Positions 49,801-61,460 of a DNA stretch of 64,000 nt are shown piece after piece; the stretch's first letter is position 1; the number at the start of each line of letters is the position of its first letter. The stretch lies in assembly GCA_900239685.1 (NCBI GenBank), contig OENT01000613.1, forward strand, positions 1 to 64,000. Reading direction: 5' to 3'. Origin of the DNA: Rotaria macrura (taxonomy: Eukaryota > Rotifera > Eurotatoria > Philodinida > Philodinidae). Under the pieces are notes generated by a model. It did not search any database, was not told where the DNA came from, and was given only the letters and a program-made list of their open reading frames with translations. The position numbers and the translations under genes were made by a program.

Positions 49801-52800
49801 AGACTTAGTCAGACATTTCTTCTTATTGTTGACATTCTTTATGGTCAGATAGATTGACATAGTAATGAAATTACGTTATCATTTGACACTTCGAACTAGA
49901 CGGTAAATAGAATTTTCCGAAAGAAGATATGAACGGAAAAGAAAATTAAATCAGTTGAACCAGTGTAAATCAATGAGTTGAGGGTAAGTTGATTTGAAAG
50001 TGCAAGTCGGACGAACATTTTCAGAAATATAAAAGTTCGAAATTTGGAATGAAAAGTCTGTCGTAAGAAATCAAACACATGGAGTATATCATAACGTGCT
50101 AAGTACATCATATAGAATTTACTTTTATACATTGAAAGGTGACGTTTCTAAAATGTTTACGATATTGAATTAGCCTGATTTTTAATTTTCTTATATTTCA
50201 AGAAAAGAACCATCAAACGATTAGATATTGCCATCATAGACTTTCATTGTTTTGATCTTTGTCTATGAAAAGTTTTCTTGGTAAAATTCGAAAAAAATGA
50301 TTATCCGATCGAGAGAAGTTCATATCATAACCTGTTTAAAACGTCGAATATTTTCTTAAGGATTATGGATTGCACGTACGAGTTATTCGACAGAACTGTG
50401 ACACCAAGAAAAAATCTCTCGATAAGTAATTATATGCACGAATTGGATTGACTAGAGATCATTTCATAATCTATGGAAAAAAAACAATCCATTTGTCATT
50501 CTTCGTAGTTGTCTTCGAGCAATTTGAAAATTTCAACTCAAAGAAATATTTCAACATAACCTTTGTTTTGAAATACAGCAACTATCCAATCAGGAGAGAA
50601 GAATTTTTAAGCTACTGCCATAAGAATACTATGGAATTTTAACCTTATTAAAAAATGTTGCTACGTGTTAAAAAAGCCGAAGGAAAAAAGTGTCAAAAGA
50701 ATGAAACATCATTCATTTGTTGTATTGGACACTTGAAAAGTCTATTCCCTTAAACAAGAAGAAACCATAGTACATATTGATAATAAACATTGAACTTGTT
50801 ATTTATTGAATAAAAAATAATGATGATACACGGACCATGTTCGGAAATGTGCTGTTGATATAAATTTGATTCTTTTTCTTCGCGGCCAACACTGATGCAT
50901 CATTCTTATAATATTTCAATATGAATTTCTTCTTTTTGTTGTGTTACTCATTCAAAACATTCCATGTATGCGATTTACTCTAGGCACATTTACTTTCTGT
51001 GGATTACATTTTAAAAAAATATTCTAATTAATGTTCTTTTTGTGCGAGGATTTACTTCCACTTGTTGTTTCAAATGAATGAAATGAAAGCATTAACAATC
51101 ATCGCAAAAGTCAATGTATTAACAGGAAAAAAAAGTTCCATTAGATAGGTATAGCGATGAGATGATAACATTGGTGAGGACAAGAATGGAAATGAAAATC
51201 AAAGTGAGAGTGCAGATTTCTTCGACACTATACACAACCACATTCCGTGCTTAAGAAAAACTCGTTTTTCAGATAACATATTGATTATTGCAAGTATTCT
51301 TCGTTTTTCTAGCTTGAAACGATCAATAGAAAATGAAGTCTTAAAAGTAAAAGTTTTACTTTTTTTAAGAAAAAAAAGCAATTAAAATTGAAAATTAATC
51401 AATGGAAAGTAAATCGTGCAAAACAAAACTTTCATGTATTGATGAATTCGATACAAATCACCATCGAGTAATTAAATTGACTAATCAATCAAGTTATTAT
51501 CATGGGAAATGTAAGAAGGAACAAAATTCATTTTCATTTCATGTCAAACTCATGAAATTTTTGAATTATATTTTTTCTTCGATCTTTTTACACACACTTA
51601 CGTTACTGAAACATTATGTAAAATACAGAATTTCGAACTTTCAAAGCTTTGTCAACGACCACTAGGCGTTCTTGTTTGTTTTCTCTTAAAAGTAAAATCG
51701 CTTTCTACCCAATCAGTTATACGAAAGTGAACAATCTTTTTTTCCTTGAGATTAATCTTTCTAGAAATGGCATCGAATATTAAACATAGGATATTAGATA
51801 ATAATAATAAGTTATCCGCATGAAAATCTAGTTCCCTATGAAGAACGTCAATAGTCGAAATATGTTTACTTACAACATCGATAATTTCTGAATATTTTAT
51901 CGATTCGAACTCAAACGTATATAACTATGATAGAAATATATTAGCATAATTGATTGAGAATTAAGTAAAGTGCCTTCTAAGCGGATGAAAACAGTTTCTA
52001 GAGATTTTCAAAATTAATTTTGCATCCTAAAGTAGATATGTTGGTTATAGAAAAAAAGAACATTCACATAATCCGACCCGTCGAAGAACTTCTTTTACCT
52101 CTCGTTGAACTTTCAGAACATTGGACAATATTATGTTTTAATGTAACATCGTTATATTTCATTCTTCCACTTGATAATTATTTCATGATTGACAAGAAAA
52201 ACTAAGTACTCTTTAATTGAATATTAAAACGTGAGTTTACAATGTTCTTTCTTCTTAAATGAATCGTCATATCTTACTTCAATAAAGAATAGAATAACAA
52301 GAGAACAGATAATTTGTTGTCTGATGTATATATGTGAAAAAGAGAAATTGAACGTGTCATTTATTGATTTACTATTCCTACTGGTTGATCTAAATTCGAC
52401 ACCTGATCGAAATCGACTATCAATTTACTAAACGTGCTGAATGTTTGTCTCGTTTGAAAAGAAAGAAACAGAAAGACAAGTGATTCGTTCTTTATGTCAT
52501 ATGTAAGGGAATTATATTCAAAGAAATAAAAAAATATTTTCTCATTTCAAAGAATTAAATAATCCGTTATCAATACGAAAGACGCATACCGTTTGTTGAT
52601 AAACATGTCATCTCCTATTGACATAGTAACTCAAGATGTCTCTTTTACTATTTCATCTAGTCAATATTTTCAATACTTTTATCTGAAACCGATCATAGAT
52701 GACCGTTGTGTATGTAAGTTAAAGACGAAGTTAAAGTTGCTTGCATGAATCTTCGATCGACTTGATAACCGTGGTGACAACATCGATCGTCTTCTTCTTT

Positions 52801-53649
52801 GCTTTTTTTCTCGATGACGAAAATTGAACGAATGAAAATGTAATTATTTTTTTCTTCTTCTCGTCTTTGGTGTCATTCTGGCGCCGTGAATAAGATAATC
52901 TTAGCTTTAGGCATCGTATTCTGTCGCGTGTCTTTCTCTTTTTCTTATTTGAAGTAGAATGGTGAGTATTGAACTCAGATGGGAACAAAAAAAAGAAACC
53001 ATCGGCTTAAAGACCACCCACTTGTGTTACTGTTTGCATTATGCTAGTTAAAAATAATCTAACTCATCCGATCGAAAATGAAAATCCAGACTAATCGGCT
53101 TATTACACAAGCTTGTGCATATACAACTATGATCTATACTGATGCACTCAGCATGAATGAAAAAGATATCTTTAAGCGAATGAATGAAAAATGTCCTTTT
53201 AGTTATGGTTTAATTATCATCATATAATCCTATCGATTCGTATAGTGATGAATAAATCATAGTATGCTTTCTTGTGTGAACATGTGAGTAGTGTAACGCT
53301 CAATACATGAGCTTCATTCTTCGCCAGTATTGTTGATCAAGAAGAAGAAAAAAAGAGCCATATTCATTGATAGACTTTAGTTAATCCTTTCCATTCTTAT
53401 TCTAATATAAAAAACGAAAACCTAATTGATGTCAAAGTACAAAAAAATGAAGAAGAAAGAATAAGAGTGACAAAGTCAAGCTTTTTTTTTGATTGACTTT
53501 ACATATAGTTCTTTTACTTTATTGACAAATAGGCTAATCTTTCCGCCCATCACAATATGTCAACAATCATCATTCCATCCAATTAAATACCTTTTCATTT
53601 ATTTAACAGCTTTTTCTCTTCTACACTGTTCTCACTTACAAACACAATA
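46871..53649. other. 6.8-kb gene-poor region
   Basis: The largest empty interval in the window, lying downstream (3') of the OTX gene and upstream of RNF41. A plus-strand frame at 46930-47142 starts with a signal-peptide-like stretch (MKINILSGILILVIIFF) divergent from RNF41. It then becomes featureless, with one dibasic KKR site, and is too weak to call. A TA microsatellite occurs at about 47517-47531. The open frames at 47795-52988 are AT-driven and show no families. Regulatory DNA for the homeobox gene may reside here, but no element is identified. Confidence 0.4.
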
Positions 53650-54498
53650 TTAATTGAAAATTTTAAAGTTTTGATGATGATGATGATGTGCATTTGTCCA
53701 TCCATTCATGAAATCTTCACTCGTTCGTCCGTACATTGATGGTGGTTGAAGAAAATCCATTTCTTGATTTCTATAACTAGCTCCATAGATTGCTGAATTA
53801 TTTGCTGTTGGATCATTGGTGTAAAAAAGTGCTTGATTGGGACTATAAGATGTTGGATACATGTGATGATAAGCAACCGCTTGGGATGACCATGCAGCTA
53901 GAGATGCAGCTGCTGATGTTGCTGAGTTATCTGAACTTGTTCCACCGTTTGTACTTGATATTGATGACGGTGAACGGTGAGTAACCCGAACTGTTGGACT
54001 TTTAACTTCACGTTTACAAGGCGATGCTTCAATTTTTTCATGTAAACTACTATTTGACGATGATGATGATGATGGCTTTTTAATTGCTTTATCTTGTTGA
54101 CGACATTTTGCACGACGATTTTTAAACCAAACCTAAAAGAAAATTCAATTACAACGACATGTTTGTTTTTTTTCCTCTTGGTAACAATTAATTTTCTACT
54201 TGTATTCTTGATTCTGGTAAACTTATTTTCATGGCAACTTCTTCTCTCATAAATATATCGGGATAACGTGTTCGAGCAAATAATGTTTCAAGTTGATCGA
54301 GTTGTGCACGGGAAAACGTCGTACGTTCACGTCTTTGTTTTCTTTGTGACGAACCATTATAGGATAATGTTGAATGTTGACCGAAGCCAAATGAAAATGG
54401 ATCTGTATACCCAAACTTTAATGCCGATGGATCATTTGTCATTGATGCATAATTTGAATAGTAATCACCTAATGGCGGTGAAGAATATTTTGTTTGAC
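53650..54498 (-). CDS. OTX: OTX (orthodenticle-type) homeobox transcription factor, 5' exon(s) missing
   Basis: Two exons are clear: one from about 54498 (or 54514) to 54200, and 54132-53650. They are joined by a 67-nt intron inside the homeodomain between Gln46 and Val47, a classical Otx/paired-class intron position. The homeodomain reads [20 protein letters not shown], continuing through [16 protein letters not shown] to [14 protein letters not shown]. Lysine at position 50 marks the OTX/GSC/PITX specificity class, and RQRRERTTF...[12 protein letters not shown] is typical of OTX. The tail is serine- and asparagine-rich with a His-rich end ([10 protein letters not shown]). I see no canonical OTX tail motif. 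The first exon with the true ATG was not found. An internal ATG at 54442 is the only in-frame alternative. By family it is a head/anterior neural patterning factor. Confidence 0.9.
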
Positions 54499-55564
54499 TA
54501 TTTACAGAAGCCACTTTTGGTTTTTTAGAAAATAAAAAGAACACTACGTATGTATATGTATTGTTTGAAACTTGAAATAGACGAGAAGTGATGATGAAAA
54601 ATATTCATCGAACACACACAATCTTTTTTTTTGCAAGAGAAACCTTCTTTCACAAAAAAAAAGAAAGAAAGAAATGAGTATGTCACGCGATGATCGTTAG
54701 CCGATGTTGATTGACAAGCGGTATGTTGGAATATGAGGAGTTTTTTTTTCTTCTTCTTTACTTTTCTATTCATCCAATAAGATTTTACATGAGAGAAGAA
54801 AAAAAGATGATGATGTATGAACCAATGAATAAAAAAGGATTAACGTAAACCAATGAAAACAGCTCGATGAGGTTTTTTTTTCTATTTTTTGACGTTGTAA
54901 AAAAAATGTTATTATGAACTTCAATTCATGTTATTGTAATTCTTGTTGTTTTTCTCAATCAATGAAAAAAGAAAGGTGAAAGTTATTAATATTAGTCATT
55001 CAGTTGTGCTGTTCAATAGACAATGAAATGGTATCTTGCAAGGAATAGTCATTCATTTGAATCAATGTTATTCGTCTAAGAAAAATCAAACTTGAATTTG
55101 TTTATAACGCTAGTCATTGGTGTCGAGTGAGTTACTTATTAAAAAAATAAATCCTCACTTGTTTTTAATAGACACTTTCTTTTCTTTCAATTGATAGCTT
55201 GAGATGACGGATTAGTGTACAGTGTGAAGTATATGAATATGTAACTTGTTATGACGCCAACATCATCATTAAGTGAAAATTGAAAAGCATTGCTCTAGGC
55301 ATTTAAATTTTTTCTGCTATTCTTTCTCTCTGAAGAATTCAATTATCTTCCTTTCTCGTTGTTGTTTTTCGTTTTGAGCATTTCTATTCTATTGACTTTA
55401 CTCATCAAATGATATGCATAAAGACGAAAGATAATCTTCAGACATTCTCGCATACCACGAACATAAATACGTTTGATCATCTGTGTACATACTTATCATA
55501 TATGTTGTTTACTTGCATTCATAATATGTTTTATTTTCTAGTTTTTAATGACAAGTGACGAACA

Positions 55565-55601
55565 AAAAAGAAAAAGAAAAAGAAAAAGAAAAAGAAAAAA
55601 G
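55565..55601 (+). repeat. (AAAAAG)n microsatellite
   Basis: About six tandem AAAAAG-type units in a purine-only tract that continues into GAAGAAAA. It lies upstream of the OTX coding exons. Confidence 0.85.
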
Positions 55602-56503
55602 AAGAAAACAGCAACCAAAGCAATTAATTAATGATTTTTTTTTCTTTTTGAATGTGCGTGACAATGGCACACACACAAACACACGTCAATCACTGTTGTC
55701 ACATACCTATATGTCTCTCGACATTAATTAAGGTGCATCAATCGAGTATTTACAGTAAATTTAATATGATGAAAGATGAAATAGATAAAATAGAAAAGAA
55801 ATCAATATGACAAGTTTTTCTCTCTCTTTCATTTGTCAATGTTTTATCGCGAAGAAGATTATTGAACGACTAAAAATAGAAGTCATTTGCTTTGTGCTGT
55901 GACGAACCGTTAGAAAAAAGACTGTCTATTAATAGCTTTTCTATTCATTCTTTTAAAGCTTCTAGCAATCAATTTAGTCTTCATTCAATAAAAATCAAAG
56001 TATAAATGTATAGGACGATCTTATGTAGTGAAGCTCTTTTGGAATCACCAAGACTACATAGAATCTCACAAAAGTGAATTAAATATATTTCCAGAAAACA
56101 AAACTTGCTCAAGAAGAAATCGATAGGCACGAATGATTCTTATTGACGTTCGAAATAGAATAATTCCATAAGGATTTGGATTCGTATAATTTTTATAAAT
56201 ACATGTGATCGCAAGTATCTATAAAAACAAGTAAGAAAGAAAATGTTGATCTATATAAATATATGAAAGTATCTGTGTCTGAAAAAAATTGTAAATGGTT
56301 ACAGTAACCAGCACTTGTCATGAACGATGCCAATGAACCCAAGAGTTTTATGAAATCGCGATGAAACAACAATTGATTTTTATACAAACTGTTAATCAAG
56401 AGTAGGCTCTTCCAATCTCTCTAAAGAGTATGAACTTTAGGCCAACTAAGCTATTTAGTAATAAATTATGCTGTGCCAATAGGGACCACAACTATGCAGC
56501 GCT

Positions 56504-56548
56504 GGAACCTGTCCGGTCGTTCGGTTACGGTCTGCCCGGACCAGTTCC
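56504..56548. repeat. GC-rich imperfect inverted repeat, probable mobile-element remnant
   Basis: GGAACCTGTCCGG (56504-56516) pairs with CCGGACCAGTTCC (56536-56548) with two mismatches. The surrounding 100 bp is much less AT-rich than its neighbours. This suggests a foreign or once-mobile sequence rather than local spacer. Confidence 0.5.
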
Positions 56549-56739
56549 ACACCAGTTTGGAAAATCTACCAGTGCAGGCACTACCAGAAATTCTCCAGTT
56601 CAAAGTTTTGAGAAATCTGCTTGATAAATCCCATTTTTGGCCATAAAAACTAAGATGTCACATGTTTTTATGTCAGAATGAGAAAAAAAAGTGTTGAAAA
56701 CATGTTATTGCAACCATGTTACTGAGATACTCTTTAAAA

Positions 56740-56759
56740 AGATTCATTATAATGAATCT
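56740..56759. repeat. 20-bp perfect palindrome
   Basis: AGATTCATTATAATGAATCT is its own reverse complement. It is flanked by A-rich (left) and T-rich (right) tracts that extend the potential stem with one bulge. Confidence 0.8.
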
Positions 56760-58156
56760 CTTTTTCATGCTCTCCTAAACGACTTCATACTTGGAACCAT
56801 ATTTTCTAAATATTCATTTTTTTTGTAAAAGTTCAATATTTTTTCTCCAGCTTTTGCCGGAATTTCAGAACCAGGAGATACGGCTTCAATCAATAAGTTC
56901 GCCGACCGTATCGATTGAATCTTTCAACCAGCTGGATCAGTTTAACATATTCCAACCGATTTCAGCCTTGATTTGAAAGTGTTAATTATATTTCATCAAC
57001 TATTGAATTTCTCTACCATATTTTTTTCAAATTAGAACTCCACAATCGAATTTTATCTTAGAAAGTTGATGAGAAAAACGTAGAATTTTCAGACGTCTGC
57101 ATTTATAATGTTACGAACTAAATCATATTGTTTAGATTGTTTTATCTAACTATTAGTTCATTGATGTAGTAGTTCGAACTGAGTTTGTCAGTTTTGACCA
57201 TATATTGAATATATGAAACGATTTGCGAGAAGTGAATTCCATCTTCTTCTGTCATGTTTGCCTGAGTTTCGCCCGGAACAAGACCGATTTATAACCAGGC
57301 GAACCGAACTGTTTTAAAAATTTCTTTCCTAGTTCCAGTTCTGATTAGTGCGAAAAGTCATCGTCTAAAACTATCAAACCTAAATAATTATCTAGTGAAT
57401 TTGTATTATGCATAGTAAAACTACCTTGGACTGAGTTCTTTCTAAATTCAGCTATCTACTATGCAAAAAAGATTGTGATCTATCATGGAGTACACGTGTT
57501 CTTAGATTGTACTTCGACAAATAGGACATATTGTTCATTCGAATTATCAAAATCTAGACTATGAGGAACTGATCGGACTGAGATGTTAACAAAAATTTGT
57601 ATGATTAATTCATCGAGACTATATCATTTAACTTGAGTGTCGGGTGAGTTCATAAAAACAAATTTTGACAGTGTATCTACTCTCATGTTTTATGTAAATT
57701 GAAAAATAACTTACTGAATTATATAGAGGTTGTGAAAATTTTCATTTTCCACAAAAACGTCAAAAGAAACTCAACTTGGGTGTCAATGCCGTTTCATAGT
57801 TCTATCAATTTATAGTGATTGTTCGTCAAAAGAAACTTTTTTAAAAGTTTCATGTTTTATTATTCATTTAAAGAAACATAACTGTGATATTTCAAATCAG
57901 CAAGAAAAGATAGCCACTGGATGTTACCACTTGTTAGAACTGAAATACTAGACAACCGCTTGAACTCACAGATGAGATTTTCAGTATGGGATAAAAGTCT
58001 TCGGTGAAGAATATTTCTATCAATGTTGTCTTCGACGCTGTTTCCGAATATGATATTTGTTTTAATTTTTGCTCGGTTATTACATGGGACAGAAATCGTT
58101 TGATAGTTCTTTTCACTGTTGAAAATTATCAGTCTAGGAGATAAATGTCAATCATG

Positions 58157-58215
58157 TGCTGACTCAGTGGTAACATGCTCTTTACGCATGTATATTAAGA
58201 ATCAAAGTTCACACA
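58157..58215 (+). ncRNA. degenerate tRNA-like sequence
   Basis: TGACTCAGTGG resembles a pol III box A/D-arm. It is followed by a 6-bp stem, ACATGC/GCATGT (58173-58178 and 58186-58191), with a 7-nt loop placed like an anticodon arm. An AAGTTCACACA stands where box B would be. The T-arm and acceptor stem do not pair properly and the loop lacks U33. At best it is a tRNA pseudogene or SINE head. Confidence 0.25.
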
Positions 58216-58269
58216 GTATCTATGATATTTTTTAAATTCTATAAAATATCAATAGATACACAGTGTGAA
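58208..58269. repeat. 62-nt hairpin with about 22-bp stem
   Basis: TTCACACAGTATCTATGATA plus TTTT (58208-58231) pairs with 58242-58269, which reads AAAATATC then AATAGATACACAGTGTGAA. Small insertions lie in the right arm and the loop is about 10 nt. The size and shape are pre-microRNA-like, but decayed MITE ends could look the same. Confidence 0.6.
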
Positions 58270-59284
58270 GGTTACTCTCTTGAATTCATAAATTGAGATC
58301 TGTTCGATTCATTCCAGATAGCATACTTTCAGAAAATAAATCACACAGTATTTGTAATTGATCGTCTTTTATAACTTTACACCTATTCAATCTTTTGGTA
58401 AATAGTATGAAAAGATTTGGTAATATGTCCAAGTTTAATCGTAATAGACATTGATATAGTGAACTGTACTATGGAACATAAACATATTTAGACGAGTGGC
58501 TTTTCGAAGCATCATAGAAAATTAAAATACTAAATTCTACCACGGTCTCATACACTGATATGATTGTTGAAGCTCTCAGCAGCGTTTTCCTTTAAATACT
58601 AAAAATATCTCACAATAGCATTAATCATTTAAGTAACTATGGTTCCTTTGATGCATTGTTTTACTATCGAGTTCGCCCTTAGACTTTAAAAATTGATTAT
58701 TTGGTTATAGAATTAGAGACACGTTAAAAGTATCTTAATCATACCATAGACGGTTAGAGCGTTTTTTTCATAATTACGTAAAGTACGTTCTTTTTCTCTA
58801 CATGAAGTCAGTTATTTCATAATCACATAGCCATTTGATCCATAGTATCACATGATAGCCTAGATCTAACGATAATATTTCATTGAACAACCTTGTTTCA
58901 TAATAAATGATCTTTTACACTTGCTTACTGGTTCATGGACACAAATGCTATACTCTTGATTTAGTATGATTACTTTTGAAATTTTTTGCGAAAATTTATT
59001 TTCATCGTTTTTGTCAAACGCCTTTTGTAATCAATTTAAATACTCGATGAAAGCTACTTATTCCATTTTACCATATCAACGAACAAGCGCTCATGTTTGT
59101 CGATAGAAAACACACTTTTTTGCGTCGTTCTACAAACACGATATCGTTAATCGTTTGTTTTTTGCCGAATGTTGTTTTTGATTCTAAACCATATCTACTA
59201 TTGTTCCTACACGATGTTTTCTTTTTTATATTTGATGAAAACAAACAAAAACACAAAAAAATCGGTTTCTTTTCCCTTGATCTT

Positions 59285-59799
59285 TCAAGTAAACAATTTT
59301 TCAATGTTTTGCTTCAATGTTTGAATTTGTGGTTTCAATTGTGAACCTTCATTGACGGTAACGCTTGCACTTATTACTGGACGTGTAACACCACAAGCCC
59401 GACCTAATGCTTGTTTACTACGTATGAATACGTAAGGAACATTTTTATCTTCACACAACAACGGTAGGTGCATTAAGATTTCAATGGGTGTCGTATCAGC
59501 AGCCATAACTAGAATATAAATTCATACATTAGCAACAGAAAATTATTTTTTTTTAGAAAATCTTACTGATAAGTTCTGCTTTTCCACGATTTAGTGTTTT
59601 TGTTGCCTCATTCGCACCTTTACGTAATTGTCGCTAAAAGAAAATTAAAACAAGCTTAGTTAAAGAAAATAAATGCATTCAGTCGATTTCTCAGACTTAC
59701 ATAATTCTGTGCTTGATGGACAAGATCGAGAATATCTTTTGTAAGTTTAGCATCAGCTAATGGATAAGCTTTTGGATTTACATCACCTTCGGATGACAT
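59285..59799 (-). CDS. SNU13: SNU13/NHP2L1 (15.5K) RNA-binding protein
   Basis: Three exons, 59799-59701, 59633-59567 and 59508-59285, give 129 aa (human 128). The L7Ae-family protein binds kink-turns in U4 snRNA and box C/D snoRNAs, acting in both the U4/U6.U5 tri-snRNP and snoRNP core. Diagnostic text: [74 protein letters not shown] and [20 protein letters not shown]. Both introns are short (67 and 58 nt). One substitution at the second junction gives ELIIMAAD instead of the usual EFIVMAAD. It lies downstream of the probable NOPCHAP1 gene on the same strand. Confidence 0.96.
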
Positions 59800-60983
59800 T
59801 ATTAATTGATTGTCTAAAAATGACTATGTGTTAACAATTAGACAAATCATTTTTATCAAATTATATTTCTATCAACATGATGTATAACACAGATCAAAAC
59901 AATATTTATAGGAGATTAATCGCCAGAATTCATCAGAATACTTTCTATTAGATTTTCTATAATGAACTACTTATATCAACTATGTTCTCTGAAAATAGAC
60001 CCGTACAATGATCCGTAGGATTGAATTTCAATAATAAAATATTTTTCTCAATTATGTAAAGCTTCTTTGTAAGTGAATGCTGATGAAATTTACCTGATCA
60101 AGATATATATCTAGAAATTGGATACTACTCAGCTGCAATATGTAGTTATGAGAAGATTACACTGAGATGAAGAAAAGACTCCTTAGAGTTTGAATTTAAA
60201 AAGCCAAGATGAAGCGTGATGTTCGACTCAATTCCCTCTATTGAAATATTGCGTTCTATAAAATAACAGACACATTAAGATAGGATCATCATTCGTATTT
60301 TATATTGATACTGTGGGATTGATGATGATCTACATGAGATTCGTATTTTCCAAAAACGATTCGTACATTCAATTTATTCGTAAGCAAGTACTGGACTTCT
60401 ACGATGATTCTTTTTTTCGTGCATGTCGTACTTCGATTTGAAATTCTGTGCGTAGACATCAGTCGAATTAGTTTTAAGCCTAAAGATGTATCTTGTTACA
60501 GTATTTGAATTAAAAAGTAGAGATGAAAAATGTTCTTTTTTTCTGAATAGCAGTAACTGAAAAGACATTTACGAAACGTTTGCTGGAAACGATAATCTGA
60601 TTGCAGGAAGTATTTCCAGGTCACAACAAGCGAATGGTTCAGATTTTTACCAAGATAATTCTCAATGACTTTTCGATTCTGACAATAATGCACAAAGCCT
60701 ATAGATAAAAGTGATCGATTCTCTCCGTCAGACTTCATATTGAGATGAATCTTTGAACGTTAAAATTCTATTATTGAGTTGCAGACTATACACGAAATGA
60801 GAAACTCAAGACATCATACTGACTTAATATCGAAATTATATTTCTTAAAATTAAAAGAAATATTTCAAAACTTACCGGAAATTTATATCACCGAAAAACT
60901 GACTATCGTGGTTGAATGAATTCAGATAATCTAGAATAACAAAAAGAAACATGTATACTTTGTCTTATTTTAAAAACTAAATC
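59800..60983. other. 1.2-kb spacer between SNU13 and NOPCHAP1
   Basis: AT-rich with no supported gene. The frames at 60374-60738 show no family. The spacing is long for a trans-spliced operon. Confidence 0.4.
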
Positions 60984-61460
60984 TTAAGTTTTGGCATTAA
61001 CATTTTGATTTGAATCATCGTTTATTTTAAGTTTTTTTTTCTTTTTCTTTTTCTTCTTTTTACGCTTTTTCTTGACAACTTCATTTTGCTTTTCATCATC
61101 CGCCGTTGAAGACACTTCGCCACTTTCTTTGGAGCTTTCTTCTGATAATGAATTATCACCGATATCTGCAATATTTATTTCATCATCTTTTTCTAAAGAA
61201 ACATTCTCATCTAATCGAGTTTTGTCTGTTGAATTTTGATTTGCATCTGATAATCGTGGAAGAAAATCTTTACAACGTGACAGTAAATCACTGCTATCAA
61301 CACGAATTGTCGATGGCGTTGTACGTTCGATTATTTTTTGTGCCGTCAAATTTTCATTACCATCATGTTCATCATCAAAATAAATATGTTTACCAATATT
61401 CGAAGGAGTTTTGGAACTTATTGGTTCATCAGTTAACGATGATCGGGAATCATCACTCAT
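60984..61460 (-). CDS. NOPCHAP1: NOPCHAP1-like snoRNP assembly chaperone (C12orf45 family)
   Basis: Intronless coding frame of 158 aa from ATG 61460. Residues of about 49-75 (STIRVDSSDLLSRCKDFLPR, then LSDANQNS) match the core 'TVRIERSPLLDQVQTFLPQMARANEK' style of human NOPCHAP1. An INIADI segment corresponds to the FNIENI block, and a serine/glutamate acidic stretch and a lysine-rich C-terminus follow. The tail (VVKKKRKKKKKKKKKK) is an extreme poly-lysine run that suits nucleolar targeting. By family it links NOP58 to the R2TP/RUVBL machinery in box C/D snoRNP assembly. Low-complexity composition keeps the confidence moderate. A consensus donor (GGTAAGTTG on the minus strand near 61545) suggests a 5'UTR intron. 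Confidence 0.65.
   Translation of the reverse strand: MSDDSRSSLTDEPISSKTPSNIGKHIYFDDEHDGNENLTAQKIIERTTPSTIRVDSSDLLSRCKDFLPRLSDANQNSTDKTRLDENVSLEKDDEINIADIGDNSLSEESSKESGEVSSTADDEKQNEVVKKKRKKKKKKKKKKLKINDDSNQNVNAKT

Larger units (their letters stand above)
54545..59284. other. 4.7-kb gene-poor region upstream of OTX
   Basis: It should contain the OTX first exon and promoter, but I could not identify them. It holds an (AAAAAG)n microsatellite, a patch of GC-richer decayed repeats (56.5-57.35 kb), palindromes and a tRNA-like/hairpin cluster, listed separately. The open frames at 56193-56976 and 57934-59344 have no family signal. Confidence 0.4.
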
